A DNA stretch of 64,000 nt from Chlorops oryzae (GCA_020466095.1 CM035806.1:64157587-64221586); one strand, 5' to 3'; positions 1 through 14,419 are shown, numbered from the stretch's first letter. Made by a program: numbers and translations. The notes: generated by a model from the letters alone, not told the origin.

Positions 1-1016
<1,016 letters not shown>

Positions 1017-1110
1017 GAGAGAAACGCTACCATACCACATCCCCGCGCGACCCCCTTGCCCACAAAAAGTGTGTTTCGTTATCGAAATGTCTTAACGTGA
1101 AAATAGCGTA
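1017..1110 (-). mobile_element. Half of a MITE (same family as the copy at 58110-58272)
   Basis: The sequence matches the reverse complement of the left half of the complete MITE at 58110-58272, including the internal ACGCTACCATACCA block, the CACAAAAAGTGTGTTTC block and the terminal repeat ending AAATAGCGTA. The other half would lie beyond the GA tract, outside the window. It abuts a Helentron-like repeat at 1111. Confidence 0.75.
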
Positions 1111-1552
1111 TAAGCGGGGTATATTTGTTTTATGCGGATCTTGTAACAGCTAGAACTAAGCTACGGAGATCGAAAACTGAATCGATTTAGACATGTCCGT
1201 ATTTCCGTTCGCCCGTCTGTGGTCGGACCTCCTTCCAAGCAGATGGACCAATCACTTCGAAATTCGGTACACAGGTATATCAGGACCCGAGTATGATCCC
1301 ATGGACGATATCCGTCCATTTTCACGCCCATAGAGAGACATTTTTTCGAAACTTCCGAAGTAAAAGGCGTAGAAGCTTTCAATTCGGAAGACTGGCTGAC
1401 CAAGACGAATGAATGGTGCAGGTGTACTGCCACGCCCACAAAAGGAGATTTTTTTTTTTTTAATTCCGTACGGAAAGGCAAAACATAGTGCGTCAATATT
1501 ATCCGGACGCAGAGTATAAAGTAGTTCTTGACCGACTTTAGCTTTCTTGTTT
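1111..1552 (-). mobile_element. DINE-1/Helentron-like repeat, family A, near full length
   Basis: Reverse complement of the copies at 19839-20336 and 63109-63570. It starts with the complement of the conserved GCTGGGTATA end and finishes at the complement of ACAAGTAAGAAAGC. The core contains GACATGTCCGTATTTCC and CCGTCTGTGG, a degenerate GTCY-type core like that of Drosophila DINE-1 elements. No coding capacity. The superfamily assignment is an inference from structure. Confidence 0.7.
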
Positions 1553-4500
1553 GTTTTTTATTTGTTTGAAAAAACGTTTGTTTATTTTTTCTTTTTTGCC
1601 ATGCAAGAGTTCTCCACACTTTAAGCAAAGTAAAAGAAAAAAAAAATACTTTAAATAAAAAGAAGCAAGAGCATACAACACCCGAGTCGTTGCATATATT
1701 TTCTGCTTTAAGGCTGAAAACACACAAAAGCCAACAAAACGTTTTTTTGACGTACAGCAAAAAAACGCTTTTCGAGATAACCCACACCAACGCCAACAAA
1801 TTTGTCGAACTCAAACAAAATCCAAGCCAACAGCTTTCTGCATGCTTTTTTGTCGAAGCTTCTGTTTTGCTCGTGTCGTTTGCGCAACGTAACGTAAGTT
1901 TCTAATAAAGCTGGATAGAGGGCGTTCTTCCCTCGTTTCATATAACAGTGCAGATTTCGATGTCCGTATATTGCAAGGGAATATGACAGTGCGTTGCGCC
2001 GTAAGCTTACATGAGATTATCGACGTCGACAAGCGTTCGCAACGTTTTGTCGAGTTCGGTGTGGGTTAGCTGTATGGAGTGCCATATATGAACGGCGTTC
2101 AAACAAATGCGTTGACCAACAAAACGTTGTGTCGTACTCGGTGTGTGTTGCTAGATAAGAAGCAATATACTTTTGTCGAATTCGACACGAAACAACGTTT
2201 TGTTGGCTTTGGTGTATTTTCAGTCTAAGACTTCATGTATGTATGTTCATTGTATAAACAAAACGTAGACCAGGAACAACTAAAGCAATTTTTTGTTGGG
2301 GAAATGTTTGAGGACTCATAGGAGGAGCTCACGTACTGATATTCTTATGGTTCCTTTCTGGTTTTTTTTTTGGTCAAAGCGGTACTTTTCCGAAGGCGTC
2401 CCGCCGCGGCGCACCGTTGCCACACATTTTATAGCTTCTATACCGCTTCCGCTCGATTTCAATTTCGATCATTGTATTGCTCATGTTCATGTACCCCTGA
2501 AATGTTCAAAATTTCGTTAAGCGGATAGACGGACGGACAGACAAACTGACATGGCTTAACCGAATCTGTAAGTATATTCCGTATGCTCCTGCTCGAGCTG
2601 CACACGGACGCACAAATGCAATGTTCTCACGATACGCAGTATGACGGACGCAAAAAAAAGTGCTGCATCTGAGCTCGTGCCATGATTGAATTGCATTCTA
2701 TATGACACGTGAAAGGCGCATGAATGTAATTGAATGAGGCCTTCCAGTTGATTGATTCAAAAGAAAAGAAATTACAAAATTACAAATTTTATTTTATTGG
2801 TGCGATTTTTCCCCCAGTTCTATTTCAAGTGCATGAGGAAGTAGAGAACGTTTATTGGACTCTCGATTTAAACAAAATATTATACACATGGCAATCGATT
2901 CCCACGAATGTGGAACAACATGAAAATGCAATGGCGCAATGTTTGGGTTTTCCCTTTTTTTTTTTTTTTTTTTTTTTTTTTGTTTTTATTAAAATCTCGA
3001 TGTGGGAGGGCAAATAATTTATTTTATTTTATCATTTTCGGTTTGAGTTGCCAAGTGCGTCGAAAATTGAAGAATTTTATAATAGTGTTCACCGGTCAGC
3101 ACTCATGATAAAGATGGGAGCCTACTATGTTCCGAATCGAATTTTAATTGCGGATGGATTGCATTCGTCCGAACGTGTCTAAAGTTCAAAATCAATCCAA
3201 AGAGGCTACATAAAAGATGAATATGGACGATCTGTATCAGCAGGATAATCGATCTAGCCATGTCCGTTTGTCCGTCTGTTTAAATACAGTTTTTTTTATA
3301 GAACGATTTGACCCACTTATATCGAAGGCAGTCTGTATGAGAATTCATGATGACACGACCAAGACAAAGTTCGATATTGGACTAGTGTATACCGGTCCAT
3401 TTTCAGGAGTACCTCCAGTACTTGGCTTAGTTCGACGGACCATAAAAACTGATCCATAACATGAACTTGTGGAATTTTGATTCGAAATTGTTTTAAGGAC
3501 TTCAAGGACAATCAAAAATCTATGGCTTTTTCATGAAAAACAGTAACTAGAAACATTTGTTTATGTAAAAATGTTATGCACAATACATACATACTTATGT
3601 TTTGTCACCTTTTTATTTTAACGAAATTATTTTTTTGTTCATAAAACTTCCTCTATGTACCTTATTAAAGGGTATTTATGTTAATAGATACATATTTTCA
3701 TACGCGAAAACTTAAAAAATGCATTAAAAATGAATTAAAAAATGAATACAAAAAATTCCCTCTCAACATTTCTTTTACCGGATAAAGCGATTTCCGGTTG
3801 TTCGATAGATTTTTTTTGTTGGTCCCTTTAATATCGTTATAACCGATTTGTACGGTATTTTTGAAGGATTTACAAGCATTTAGAGCGAAAAAATATGTTT
3901 TCCACTTATTTAATATATCATGTGGCAAAGGATTAACATCCTACATTGTTTTTTCTTGTGGTTAAAATATGCCTCCATAAAAGGGTGATCATTTGTCAAA
4001 AGTATCGGTTCTAGACTTCTTAAAGTAACTCACAAAAATTTGACATGGATGTAGAAAAATAATCGAAAAAGGTTTTTTTTTGTTTTTTGTTTTGGACGAA
4101 TGGACTTGATCAGAACCATTTGACCGGGTAAGAAGAGTACCAGAGTTTAGCTACACTTTTGTCAAATTCACATGAAAAAATTCCAATGAAAAGATACGAC
4201 TGTATCGTTGCTGAAAATAAAATCCGTTCATATATACATACATGGAAGAATTTAAATTGACAAAAATGCAATAAAAATTTGTTTAAATAAGTATTTGCAG
4301 TAATTATTGAATATGAAAATTATAGAAGGCTAAGCCTTACAGCGAATGGGTAAACGGTGCGAGAATAAAGTCGTTAACCTGATTTAATATGAATAAACAT
4401 TTACAAATGTAAATATTGAATTTTATATTACACATATATGTATTGTGCATATATGCACATACAATGTAATATATAAATATGTACATAACAAGGAAGGTTC

Positions 4501-5652
4501 ATGTTGAAGTCGCGATCCAAAGCTTTTGTTCAAGCCTCGCTGATATTTACGATTGTCACATGTTCATAACTCACACAAGTAAATGTACAATATATATATA
4601 TACATGTCTATATACATATATGTATATGGTACGTATAATTTGATGTTTTTATTTTGAAACACTGAAACGTTTCTGATATCTTATGGAACTTATAAATTGC
4701 ACGGCATCGACACCACTCGATATGAATGAAAATGTAGTAAAATTGTAAACAAGATCGCCCCGACCCTGTTTACTTGAAGGGCGAGCTTTAAGGATTTTTT
4801 TCTTGAGCTCTTGGCTTCAAAATAACAATTATTTCAAAAGGCCATGCAATATTTATTATGTTCTGTCCTTTCCTGTCCTGCCCGTTGTTCAGCTGTGTCT
4901 CTTTAGTTATTGTCTTTTATATGGCAAAACATTGAAATTCTCATCATTGTGATATTTTGACTTTTATTGGTTTTAATCGAGTTTTGAACTTTTGAAAAGA
5001 AGCTTTAAGAAGCTATGAAAAAGAAACAAGCTAAAGATTTTTAAGACAATCCGAAGAACCAGTCTTCGATCGGCACAAGCGAAACGTGTCGGGAATTCAT
5101 AATTAGTCATTGTACCGTAAGAGTTAAGTCAGTGAAATAAAATACATATCAACCTACATACATATATCGTACATAATGAATGCTTCGAGGAAGAAAAAAC
5201 ATTTTAAACAAAACAGATAATCCGGTAAGAAAATAACAGCTTTGTTTGCTAGTTTGTTTTCGTGTTTACACCATCCGCCCCCAGAATTAGAAGTAAGTAT
5301 GTACGTGAAAGCTTGAACCCGCCGAAGAAGTAGGGTAGTCCAGAAAGCTCTCTCAAGGTGCCTTCCACGTTGTTCTTTTGTTTGATAAAATGTTCAAACA
5401 AAAAATGGAGCAAGAATTGGAAAATATGTACTCAAGTAAGAAAATTCGTTTTTTTTTTTTTATACATAAATATTTTATTTTATTGTATGTGACATCGGAA
5501 TTGAGAACATTTAGCACTTCCTAATCGCATGGAACAAGTTTCATTGTGCAAGTTCCAGTCGAGGAAAACAATTCTCATCGCATGGACGAACGAAAACTAG
5601 AGGTCAAAGAGAGGAGGCCGCCCCCCGGTGTAACACTCTGTGCCTACAAAAG
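1553..5652. other. Intergenic DNA with two Helentron-like fragments, no gene seen
   Basis: AT-rich DNA with poly-T runs (for example 2957-2981 and 5450-5461) and AT-rich palindromic patches near 4430-4480 and 4590-4625. I see a short Helentron-like core fragment at about 2521-2570 (GGACGGACAGAC) and a longer family-B fragment in reverse orientation at about 3186-3460 (CCATGTCCGTTTGTCC, CCTCCAGTACT). Open frames here are short and unlike known proteins. Confidence 0.6.
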
Positions 5653-5660
5653 CTGTAGAT

Positions 5661-5876
5661 CAGTGTTCGGCAAAGCATAGAACAATTGTTGAAAATGGCG
5701 GCTCACATATGCTTAAGCTCTTGCATTCAATCGTTGATGAGACAACGACGAGACAGCATTGTGAGCGCAATACACAAGAAAAATTTGTCGCAGCGAAAAG
5801 GACGAAGAAAAAATATGCAAAATGCAAAATATATGCCGCCATTTTCAACAATTGTTCTATGCCTTGCCGACCACTG
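5661..5876. mobile_element. hAT-type MITE, 216 bp, with 8-bp TSD
   Basis: Terminal inverted repeats of about 45 bp start CAGTGTTCGGCAAAGCATAG on the left and CAGTGGTCGGCAAGGCATAG on the right (reverse complement). It is flanked by a perfect 8-bp duplication, CTGTAGAT, at 5653-5660 and 5877-5884. An 8-bp TSD with a CAGTG start is typical of hAT elements. Non-coding and so non-autonomous. Confidence 0.9.
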
Positions 5877-5896
5877 CTGTAGATGTACATTTCTCC

Positions 5897-6686
5897 CAGT
5901 GTTGCAAAAAAAAAACTGATCAAAAAGTACACAAAACGGACCTTTTTTATAGAAAAAGTACGCACACATATATTTTTTTTTGTACAGAAAAATCACAAAA
6001 ACTAACGTAATTTTTTCATCATGGTAATATATTTATACAAGATGAATTTTTTTTTTGTAGTCAAAGACTAAAGACTAGTTTTGAGTATAAACTTATTAAA
6101 AATAATTTAACGAGCATTCGATTTAGCGAGGCTCGCATTTAACGAGCATTCAAACTCTTTCTATTGAATACTTTATATAACGAGGAAAATGGTATAATTT
6201 TTTTTTCTGCACTCGGTTTAACGAGCAACATAAAACTTCAGTGAAAAATCATAAAGAGAAACAAAGAGGAATGCAAGAAATACAGCCCAATTATGAATAT
6301 TTCCGGGGAACGATTTGCCGGGGAATTTACATTTCTCGAGACTAAAATTCTACTTTTTTAAATCGATAGGGTAAGAAAAATTATGAGTATGGGTCAAATA
6401 CCCATTCCCTATCAATTTTCTTCCCACATATTTAAATAAGATGAAGTTTAATCTCGAGAAAAGTAAATTCCCCGGGAATATTCAGAATCAAGCTGATCGT
6501 TCGCCCAGTTTCTAATTTTAACCGTTAACAATCAAAGAAAAACTGAAATCGATAGTCCTGCAACTCTAATGCGGAGTTGATCGAAATAGTACGCAAATCG
6601 ACCAAAAATAATTTGGTACATAAAAAGTACTCAGGTGATTGAAAAAGTACGCAATGCGTACTAAAGTACACAAAACGGCAACACTG
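5897..6686. mobile_element. hAT-type non-autonomous element, 790 bp
   Basis: Ends are CAGTGTTGC on the left and GGCAACACTG on the right, giving short inverted termini. AAGTACACAAAACGG recurs near both ends. The flanks ATTTCTCC (5889-5896) and ATTTCTAC (6687-6694) form an 8-bp TSD with one mismatch, so the copy is probably old. A palindromic MITE (6283-6495) is nested inside. Confidence 0.75.
6283..6495. mobile_element. Palindromic MITE family C, copy 1
   Basis: Imperfect inverted repeat: CAGCCCAATTATGAATATT on the left and, reverse complemented, CAGCTTGATTCTGAATATT on the right. Both arms continue through CCGGGGAATTTAC and TCTCGAG blocks. Relatives occur at 21590-21779 and near 30900-31118. 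The central stretch around 6388-6402 (GAGTATGGGTCAAATACCCAT) is itself a small hairpin. Nested in the hAT element at 5897-6686. Confidence 0.8.
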
Positions 6687-8116
6687 ATTTCTACCCTTGG
6701 AATGGAACTTCAGCGGAATAGCTATCCAAATTGTAATTGCTCTCGATTGAAAGGAATTCATAATTTCTTTTTTTCATTTTGTTTATTAGCCATAAATCAT
6801 CGTTATCATACTTTGAGTTAAATATATATATATATATATATGTATGTAGGTATGTACAAGAATATGGACAGGCCTTAATTCTATAGCTTAGGGTGTTAGC
6901 TAAAGCATTGAATGTAAGGTGGAATCGGGATTAGGATTATTAGGGGGATGCTACGTAAAACCTTCGCATAGGGAATTTGACTTAAAAGGATTTCATCATA
7001 TTTCGATTGTGAATCGAAACTAATGGAGGTTCCAAAATCGCCTTTGAGTGTCGAATAAAAAAGAGCGAAGCCAAAGAAATGAAATTTTTATTCTTGTGAG
7101 ATAATTTTGAAATAATCGATATGACCTGGATACCCATTGCCAAAAGTAGGGGATCTCGGCTTCCTATCGATAAATCAAAAATTCTTTTCCATACCATCCA
7201 CACCATCAAAAGCGATCATATTGAGAGTTCTAATGTGAAGCACAATACCTAAAAAATTATGGAAATTCTAACAGGTACACCACACAAAAATGATACACAT
7301 TATATGCTCTTCAGATTAGTGCCGCATAAAAACGGAATCCATCGACAACAGAGAACAAACGCAATACATCGAATTTGAAAGAGCCTCGATTGCTCGGTCG
7401 ACCATTTAAAGTCAATGAACAAATGCCAAAAGTAGCGCGGTAATGCCTTAAAGTATAACTTGGGATACTTCTACAGACATAGCCCTTGGTTGAGCACATC
7501 GCGACATTGTTGGGTTAGTACAAGTTAAGGCAAAAGTTCCCAAACATAGCTCTCGAATGAGTGATGGCGTAGCAGCCCCGACAAACGAACATCACGATCG
7601 CAATTAATCGACAGTTTGGTGATTTGTTATGGATCAACCAGTCTGTTTCTGGAGTACAAAGAGCCCGATGCGTCTCAAAGAGCCCCTCTCCGACCACTCA
7701 ATTTAAGTTACTCCATAAGTAAATAAATATCTTTAAGATGCTGTTTTTATATTTATAATATTCATGTCCTCAATGTGGTTGATAAAATTTATCGATTTCA
7801 ATTAACTAACGCTGACTTTATTACCTTCATATAATCGCTTCTTTCGGAAAAATTCCCTAAAAAGGAAGAACGAAAGAACCACTAAAAAAAAAATGCCCAA
7901 AAAATTCTCCAAGGGAATGAGTAGCTTTATGTCCCGAATTCATGAATGCGGTAAATAGTACTTTTTCTTCTCAATACTTTCGTGCAGCTCATGTGCCTCT
8001 TTATATACATACAATGAAATATATTATGCAGATCCGAAAGGCAAGCAGGCAGATATATACGGACGCGACAAAAATGTTACTTTTTCAGGAAATGCCCATA
8101 TGTATGTATGTGTATA
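6687..8116. other. Intergenic DNA, no gene recognised
   Basis: AT-rich with a short TA run near 6823-6843. Several 60-90 codon frames occur on both strands. None shows a domain, a splice-supported extension or a credible start context that I can recognise. Confidence 0.5.
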
Positions 8117-8259
8117 CAGTGTACTCTCTTTTAAGCGGACACCCACGGGACCGAAAAATATGTCCGCTTAAGAGGAAACTATTTGAGAATCAGGAACACT
8201 AGATCATTCCCAAAAAGGTGTCCGTTTAAAAGGAGTGTCCGCAAGGAGAGAGTAAACTG
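8117..8259. mobile_element. Tc1/mariner-type MITE, 143 bp, TA target
   Basis: Termini are CAGTGTACTCTC on the left and, reverse complemented, CAGTTTACTCTC on the right. It is flanked by TA at 8115-8116 and 8260-8261. Interior copies of the GTCCGCTTAA / GTCCGTTTAA block are arranged in inverted order. TA duplication and CAGT ends fit Tc1/mariner/pogo derivatives. Confidence 0.8.
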
Positions 8260-8261
8260 TA

Positions 8262-9448
8262 ATTATTTTTGAAGCCATAATAAAAGCATTTATGTAGTGC
8301 GAAAAAATATCTTCACAACTTATTTAATATATCAGCGATGAAAGCTTAATAGCATAGCCCTTTTAATAACACAGCGAGATCTTTTAAAGCCCAAGAGAAG
8401 CCACATCGAACCTCAAAGCACGTGGTCCCAAGAATTTCGAAAGCCGAACGCCGAATGCCGAATGTCGAACTGCCACAAAAGTAAAACCAATAAAAATAAA
8501 AAAATAAAAATAAGCACTTTTCTAAAAATGGCTCACACAAAACTATCAGCACAACTAGTGTGTGGCAAAAGGCCCGTATAATTATTTTAATTGCAATCGA
8601 ATTATGCAAAATATGAGCGAGAAACAAGTTTACAAATATCACGGAAGAAAGGCGTGATGCGAATTTGCCATTTTCCCCCTCCTCAATATTATTAGATATT
8701 ACCTAGAATTCGGGGTACAATGAGAGGAAAACTTAAGTACTTTAAAATTAAATATAATTCCTAAATTTTGTTCATTAATTTTGTTGGACTTTTTCTGTTT
8801 TTGTCAACGGAATTTTTTTTTTGAGTTTTTGCTTTTCTTTTTGTTTTTTTTTTTTTTATTAATAATTTTAATTTCGATTCAAGTTTTGCTTTTGCTTTTA
8901 TACCACAAAAATGCGCTCACGCGTTACATGAAAAATTACATCGCCATAAAGCGGGCCCGGACCGTGGATTGTGAGCGAACTTTGCGAATTCGCGCGCGGA
9001 TTGATACTGATGCCAAATGCTGCCATCGGCACTAACGTCGGCTCTCATCGATGCTAAGGCAGTCACGGCGAAATTACGGTAGACAAATAACATAACAAAA
9101 ACAACCTTTAAAGCATCTTCCTTATTGCACATTTTTTTTTTTTTACGAAAAATCCAACTGCTGAATTGAATATAATTCAATTGTTTTTTGTGTTAAATAA
9201 ACTTAATCAGTTTTTTCGATTAAAAGACATTCGGAGAAACAACGCTTAAGCCTTGTAAATAATAAATGCTATAAATCGTTAAAGTGATAGCCACCCTTAT
9301 GCGCGAAAGGGTTAATAACGGATCTTAATAAGATATGGGCAAATCAAAACGGTAGGGACGCTGCTTTTCGTGCACTTTAAGTCAAGTTTTCAATATGAAA
9401 AGATTGTGATCATTTAGATTTTCTTGGGTTAAAAGTTAGGTAAGAACA
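8262..9448. other. Intergenic DNA, no gene recognised
   Basis: Contains poly-T around 8840-8860. A short block at about 8296-8332 (TATTTAATATATCA) also occurs near 3906-3919, so it is probably repeat-derived. No protein domain seen. Confidence 0.45.
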
Positions 9449-10303
9449 AGTAAGGGTGTATAGTCAGGCGAGCCTGACAATAGAATACCCGACACAGACA
9501 CATAATTTTTAATATCAACAGGTTTTTAAGGGCATAAGGAGCCCCATATACCGACTTTTGTTAAATTTATAAATGAAAACCGCCCTTTTGCCACGCCCAA
9601 TTTTCAAATTTTTTTGGAATTCTAATCGGACCCTTATATATACGCTCAAATTCTAAGTTTCATTGAAATATTTCAATAAAGTCCGCTTTTGAGGCATTTT
9701 TGGGATTTTCGTGACAGACCCTAGTACTAGAGGTACCCTTAATAATGGTCCGATCGAAAAAATTTTTGGGGAGGATGTTTGTGGCTACATACGAGGCATA
9801 AGTGCCAAATTTCGTTCAAGTCCCATTTGAATTTCGGGTGTAGGAGAGAATTTTCAAAAAACGCCCTTCTGCCACGCCCACTTTTCCAATTTTTTGAAAT
9901 CGTATTACTTGCCTTTAAACATGTTCAAATATCAAATTTCATCAAAATATCATAAAAAACTTCGATTTTAGAGCAGTTTTTGTGATTTTCGTAACAGACC
10001 CTAGTACTGGAGGTACCCCTAAAAATGGTCCGATCGGGTCCATTCTCGAACTTGTTCTTACTCATGTCCCCGTGAGCACGCATACCAAATTTTGTCAAGA
10101 TAGCTCAACTCCTTCGATAAGATAACTGTATACAAACAGACAGACAGACAGACAGACGGACGGACATGTCTAAATCGAATCTCCTGGTGACGCTGATCAT
10201 TTCTATATACATTTTGTATGGTCTATCTCGACTGGTTCTGGGTGTTACACACAACCACACAAACGCAATATACCCTCGACACAGAGTGTGTCGGGTATAA
10301 AAA
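9449..10303 (+). mobile_element. DINE-1/Helentron-like repeat, family B, full-length copy
   Basis: Starts ACAAGTAAGGGTGT, followed by GCGAGCCTGACAATAG and ATACCCGACACAGAC. It ends ACAGAGTGTGTCGGGTATAAAA, so GACACA/TGTGTC subterminal inverted repeats are present. A CAGA/CGGA microsatellite core lies at 10134-10168. CCACGCCCAC and GACCCTAGTACTGGAGG blocks recur in all family-B copies in the window. Non-coding. Structure follows Drosophila DINE-1, a Helentron-derived family. Confidence 0.75.
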
Positions 10304-10907
10304 GCTTGCATATACATTAACGGATACTAACGTTTTGATGTATTCGTCCGGTTATTTAGTAAAATAGGTGTTCGGGACGCTGCGTTAGGGACGTTGCAAA
10401 AATTTCCCTTATGTATTTTTCGCATTATGGACGTCGAGCATCATTCATATCCATATGTAATCTCTTTTTCATTGAATATAAAAGAATTCAATACAATGCA
10501 GCACTAGGAACGCTCTGAGCTCCGTCATTGTTCTATAAAGCACATTGCGAGGAGCACCAAATTGAGGGAAAAATTCTCAGAATTGCTTAAAATCATGACA
10601 ATTGTCGTTGATTCGCCGATATCTTAAAAAAGACAAGCGGGCAACGGAAACTGATATTTATATTCGAAGGAAGACCCATTTTACTCATAGTCTGTAAACA
10701 AAAAACTCTAAGGGTAAGGTCATCTTAAGGTACGTGACCATAAATTGAAATTGAAAAAACAGAACAAAAATATTTTATTTTTAGTCTTCAACTGAGTTTC
10801 TTTAAATCTTTTACGAGGTTGTCACAGAACGGACCTTTCAATCGCTCCAAGGATAATGACAATCGAATTGGGCCTATTCGCTATTTTCCACCAAAAAAAA
10901 AAAAAAC
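10304..10907. other. Spacer between two Helentron-like copies
   Basis: No gene seen. It holds GGGACGCTGCG and GGGACGTTG repeats near 10374-10400, with a related GGGACGCTGC at about 9355. Confidence 0.45.
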
Positions 10908-11470
10908 AAGTAAGGGTGTTATAGTCAGGCGAGCCTGACAATAGAATACCCGACACAGACTCACATGTTCAAATAATTTTTAATATCAAGAGGTGTTTAA
11001 GACGATAAGGGGCCCCATATACCGACTTTTGATAGATTTCTTTATAAAAAATGCCCCTTTGCCACGCCCACTTTTCCAATTTTTGTTGAACTATAATCGG
11101 AGGCTTAAATATACGCTCAAATTTTAAGTTTCATTAAAATATTTCGAAAAAGTCCGATTTTAAGGCAGTTTTGGGATTTTTGTGACAGACCCTAGTGCTG
11201 GAGGTAACCTTAAAAATGGACTGATCAAGGAAATTTTTTGGAAGGATGCTTAAGGCTACAAAGGAAGCATAAGTGCCAAATTTCGTTCAAGTCCCATTTG
11301 AATTTCGGGTGTAGGAGACAATTTTCGAAAACCGCCCTTCTGCCACGCCCACTTTTTCAATTTTTGGAAATTATATTACTGGACTTTAAATATGATCAAA
11401 TATCAAATTTCATCAAAATATCTTGAAAAACTTCGATTTTAGAGCAGTTTTTGAAATTTTCCTCGGAAGG
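10908..11470 (+). mobile_element. DINE-1/Helentron-like repeat, family B, 3' truncated
   Basis: Same 5' block as the copy at 9449 (ACAAGTAAGGGTGTTATAG, GCGAGCCTGACAATAG), and the same interior CCACGCCCAC and GACCCTAGTGCTGGAGG blocks. Similarity stops near 11460, before the CAGA core and the TGTGTCGGG end, so the copy is truncated. It follows the previous copy in the same orientation. Confidence 0.7.
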
Positions 11471-12917
11471 TCCACTCAAGGTTGCATTTTTTTATTGCAA
11501 AAATTCTACCCGTTTTTCAAAATCAAATTTTTTTTATAAACAACATTTTGAAGATCTGCTACCATGGAAAGTTGCGTAGTAATATCGATTAATGAATGGT
11601 ATATAAAACCCACGGTTAACCTTCTTCACTAAATTTTTATTTACACGTTTGCTCAGGGGGTCCATAATAGGTGACATTACCCTATACAAAATTTGTAAAA
11701 ATAAAAAAAACCAATTGTGGACGCCGTTTTCACAGTGGTACGGGACAAATTATTCAAAAATAATTTCGATCTCGATTAAAGAAAGACAGAAGCGCTCAAG
11801 TTCCATTAAAAGGTCTTTTCTGAAAAGAAATTGCTGTTTTGAGCCGGCGTTGAATCGTAGGTTCTGCTATTCTCATATTTTCAATGCAATGCTTGGTCCA
11901 AGAGTGTTGTTCGACTAATAACGGCCAACAAAACGGACCTCGTTGTGAACGGGAAAACTATCCATCGACGAAATATAAATGACCTAGCCAATATAGATCT
12001 GCGTTTCGCAAACAGAGTTTGTACGTGGAATGCCTCAAATTATTGTCGATTTAAATCTTCGGCTTCGACTGCGCCTTTGGTATTCGGCATATTATTTGGG
12101 ATAATTCGGAATCGATCCGAGTATATCCGAGGTATACATACGAGTATGAGAATCGCTCTAAGGTTATCTGAGTGGAACGAAAAAAATTTCGAATTTATTT
12201 GTGCAGCATATTCCTTCGACATTTCAATCGAAAGTCTTCCAACATTTGAAAGCTATTTATTAAATACTCGACTCCCCCGGTCATACAGTATTCGTACATT
12301 CAGAGGCGCGAAAAATTAATGATTATCCAAATTTCGATTATCCTTTTCGATCAAATCTCATTGATCATTTAGGACAGGGTCGTGCGTGCAGAGGCAATTT
12401 GGTTGTTGGGGAGTTGAAAACCTCCGAATTGTGAGGAACCACAAAAGGACCACGAGCAAATAGTCATCACGATTACACATATATTTTGTAATGCCCATGA
12501 AAAAACCAATCCCTGCATTGCCTACCCTGATGCAATCGGAGAAATTTGGGGTAATTGCTTAAAAATCTGAGTCAGAGAAAAGCGATTGCGCTTTTTATGG
12601 TTCATTAAAATTGAAAAGAGGCCGAAATTTCGTTCCGTGTTAGCATTATTCAAAGCCCACCATTATTGAAAATATTTCCTCAAGGCTGTCCGACCAACAC
12701 CGACACTTTAGAGGTGTCAAATTTAAGAGAAAATAAACACAAAGCAAAAAAAATACGAAAAAAAAACGCGAAAAAAACGCAACAAAAAACGAAAAATATT
12801 AAAATACAAAAAGAAGAGAAAAGACATTTACAAGCGGATTGTTTACACGTTGTAAACAAAAAGTTTCGTGAGGTCGCGGTTACTATGTATAACGCTAACT
12901 AACGACTTTGGCAAGCG

Positions 12918-12920
<3 letters not shown>
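11471..12920. other. Intergenic DNA, no gene recognised
   Basis: A 124-codon frame at 11945-12319 (+) is the longest here. It has low-complexity composition and no domain I recognise. Its reverse strand also carries open frames, so I do not call it. A-rich low-complexity DNA lies at 12735-12835. Confidence 0.45.

Positions 12921-12996
<76 letters not shown>
12921..12996. repeat. (TG)38 microsatellite
   Basis: Perfect TG dinucleotide over 76 bases. It creates artificial His/Thr-rich reading frames on the minus strand, which are not genes. Confidence 0.98.
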
Positions 12997-12998
<2 letters not shown>

Positions 12999-14341
12999 AC
13001 GGACTGATGGGTGATAAATATGATGGGCGGAAAGCGAAATACCAGAAACACTGCTAGACCCGTGTCTTCTCGAAAGCAATCCAAGGACAGTTCTTACACG
13101 AAGACCACATGGAATTCTTGAGTCCATAGGTGTGCCGATTCCTCCGCGAGATTCGTATCGCGAAGTTCCGTGTTTAGGTTTTTTTTTTACATTTTTCTTA
13201 ATAGAAGGAACTTTACTTTCTTCGTGGGGGTTTAATGAACTGTGAAAACAACATCGAAGGCCGAAGCATTCAGAATGTGTGGCTATTTTCTTTATACCTG
13301 CTAAGCGAAAATTTTTGTATTCGCCATTTCCTCCAATAAAAAATGTGCATAATATTGATGAAAAGCCGTCATGGGCTAAGCATTGCAATCGCAATTCATT
13401 TACTTCCCCCTTGACGATGAGAATTAAATTTGCTTTTCGTTATTGTATTTAAAAAAGATAAGGTTTCACTGAACTTTTCGGAGCCAATCAGTCATTCAGT
13501 CAGTCATGTCAATAGATTTATTGTAGAAAAAATGAATACCTATTGATGTGTGGTGTGGGGTAATGTGGTATAGCCGCTTAATTTTACTTAAGATACCGGA
13601 ACTTTTAACCGTTCCTATGGGGAACGTAAGAAGCCACACGAAATTTAAGACCTTAAAGCGGGATCATTTGAAAATGAAAATGCTTGATGTAAAGGGCCGC
13701 GACACAGGCATTGATCGATGGCTTTTCAAAAAATGAGTTTGATAAAAAACACTCATAGGTAGTAAAAATATAAAGTGTCCAGGTTTTTTTTTTTTTTTTT
13801 AAAGAAAGGGGATATTTTCAAAATGGTAACATAGAAAATTTTAAAAAATGAGATGAGCTGAGGAAGAGTCGTAATAAGAAATCTTCTGGCTTCATAAAAT
13901 CCAAGAGATTGCATAACAATTGAATAAAAATTTGAAACTGGGCTTCGTCCAATTGACTGAAGGGAAATACAGTAGAACCTCAGAAATCAGAATTTATGGA
14001 TGTTTTTCTCAAGCATCGCTTGAAAATTAAATTTCACATTAATAAATTAATTATTGTTCTTCTAGAAAAAAACGTTCGTTGCCGAATAGAGTCATCCAAA
14101 TGGGACAAAATAGGAATCTGTTGATTCGCTATATAAAGAGAAGTTTAACTCATATGCTCTCACAGTTATTGCAAAAAAAAAAACCCCTTCTCTGTATGCA
14201 CATGCATACAAAAACTTAATAGAATCACTTTGGTTTGAGTCGGCTCTAATTTCTGGAAATTTCCTATTTCATTATAACATTTTATTGTATTTTTTTTTTT
14301 TTAATTACATTCTTTTTAATTATTTATTTTTATTAATTTTT
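12997..14341. other. Intergenic DNA, possible solo mariner-like end
   Basis: No gene recognised. CAGTAGAACCTC at 13970-13981 resembles a Tc1/mariner/pogo terminal repeat preceded by TA, but I find no matching right end nearby. Poly-T tracts lie at 13784-13800 and 14290-14302. Confidence 0.4.
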
Positions 14342-14419
14342 TATACCTGACACACTCTGTGCGGCTGTGTGCAACACACATAACCATTCGAGATAGACCA
14401 TAGAAAGTATATATAAATA

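Noticed and set aside
1161..1814. 217-codon minus-strand frame
   Set aside because: Half of it is a Helentron-like repeat and the rest low-complexity T-rich DNA.
9449..11470. Two tandem family-B repeats considered as LTRs of one element
   Set aside because: They have Helentron-like ends and a CAGA core, no TG...CA termini, no target duplication and no coding sequence between them.
12843..13394. 183-codon minus-strand frame with a long His/Thr run
   Set aside because: Created by translation of the (TG)38 microsatellite. The flanking sequence has no domain or splice support.
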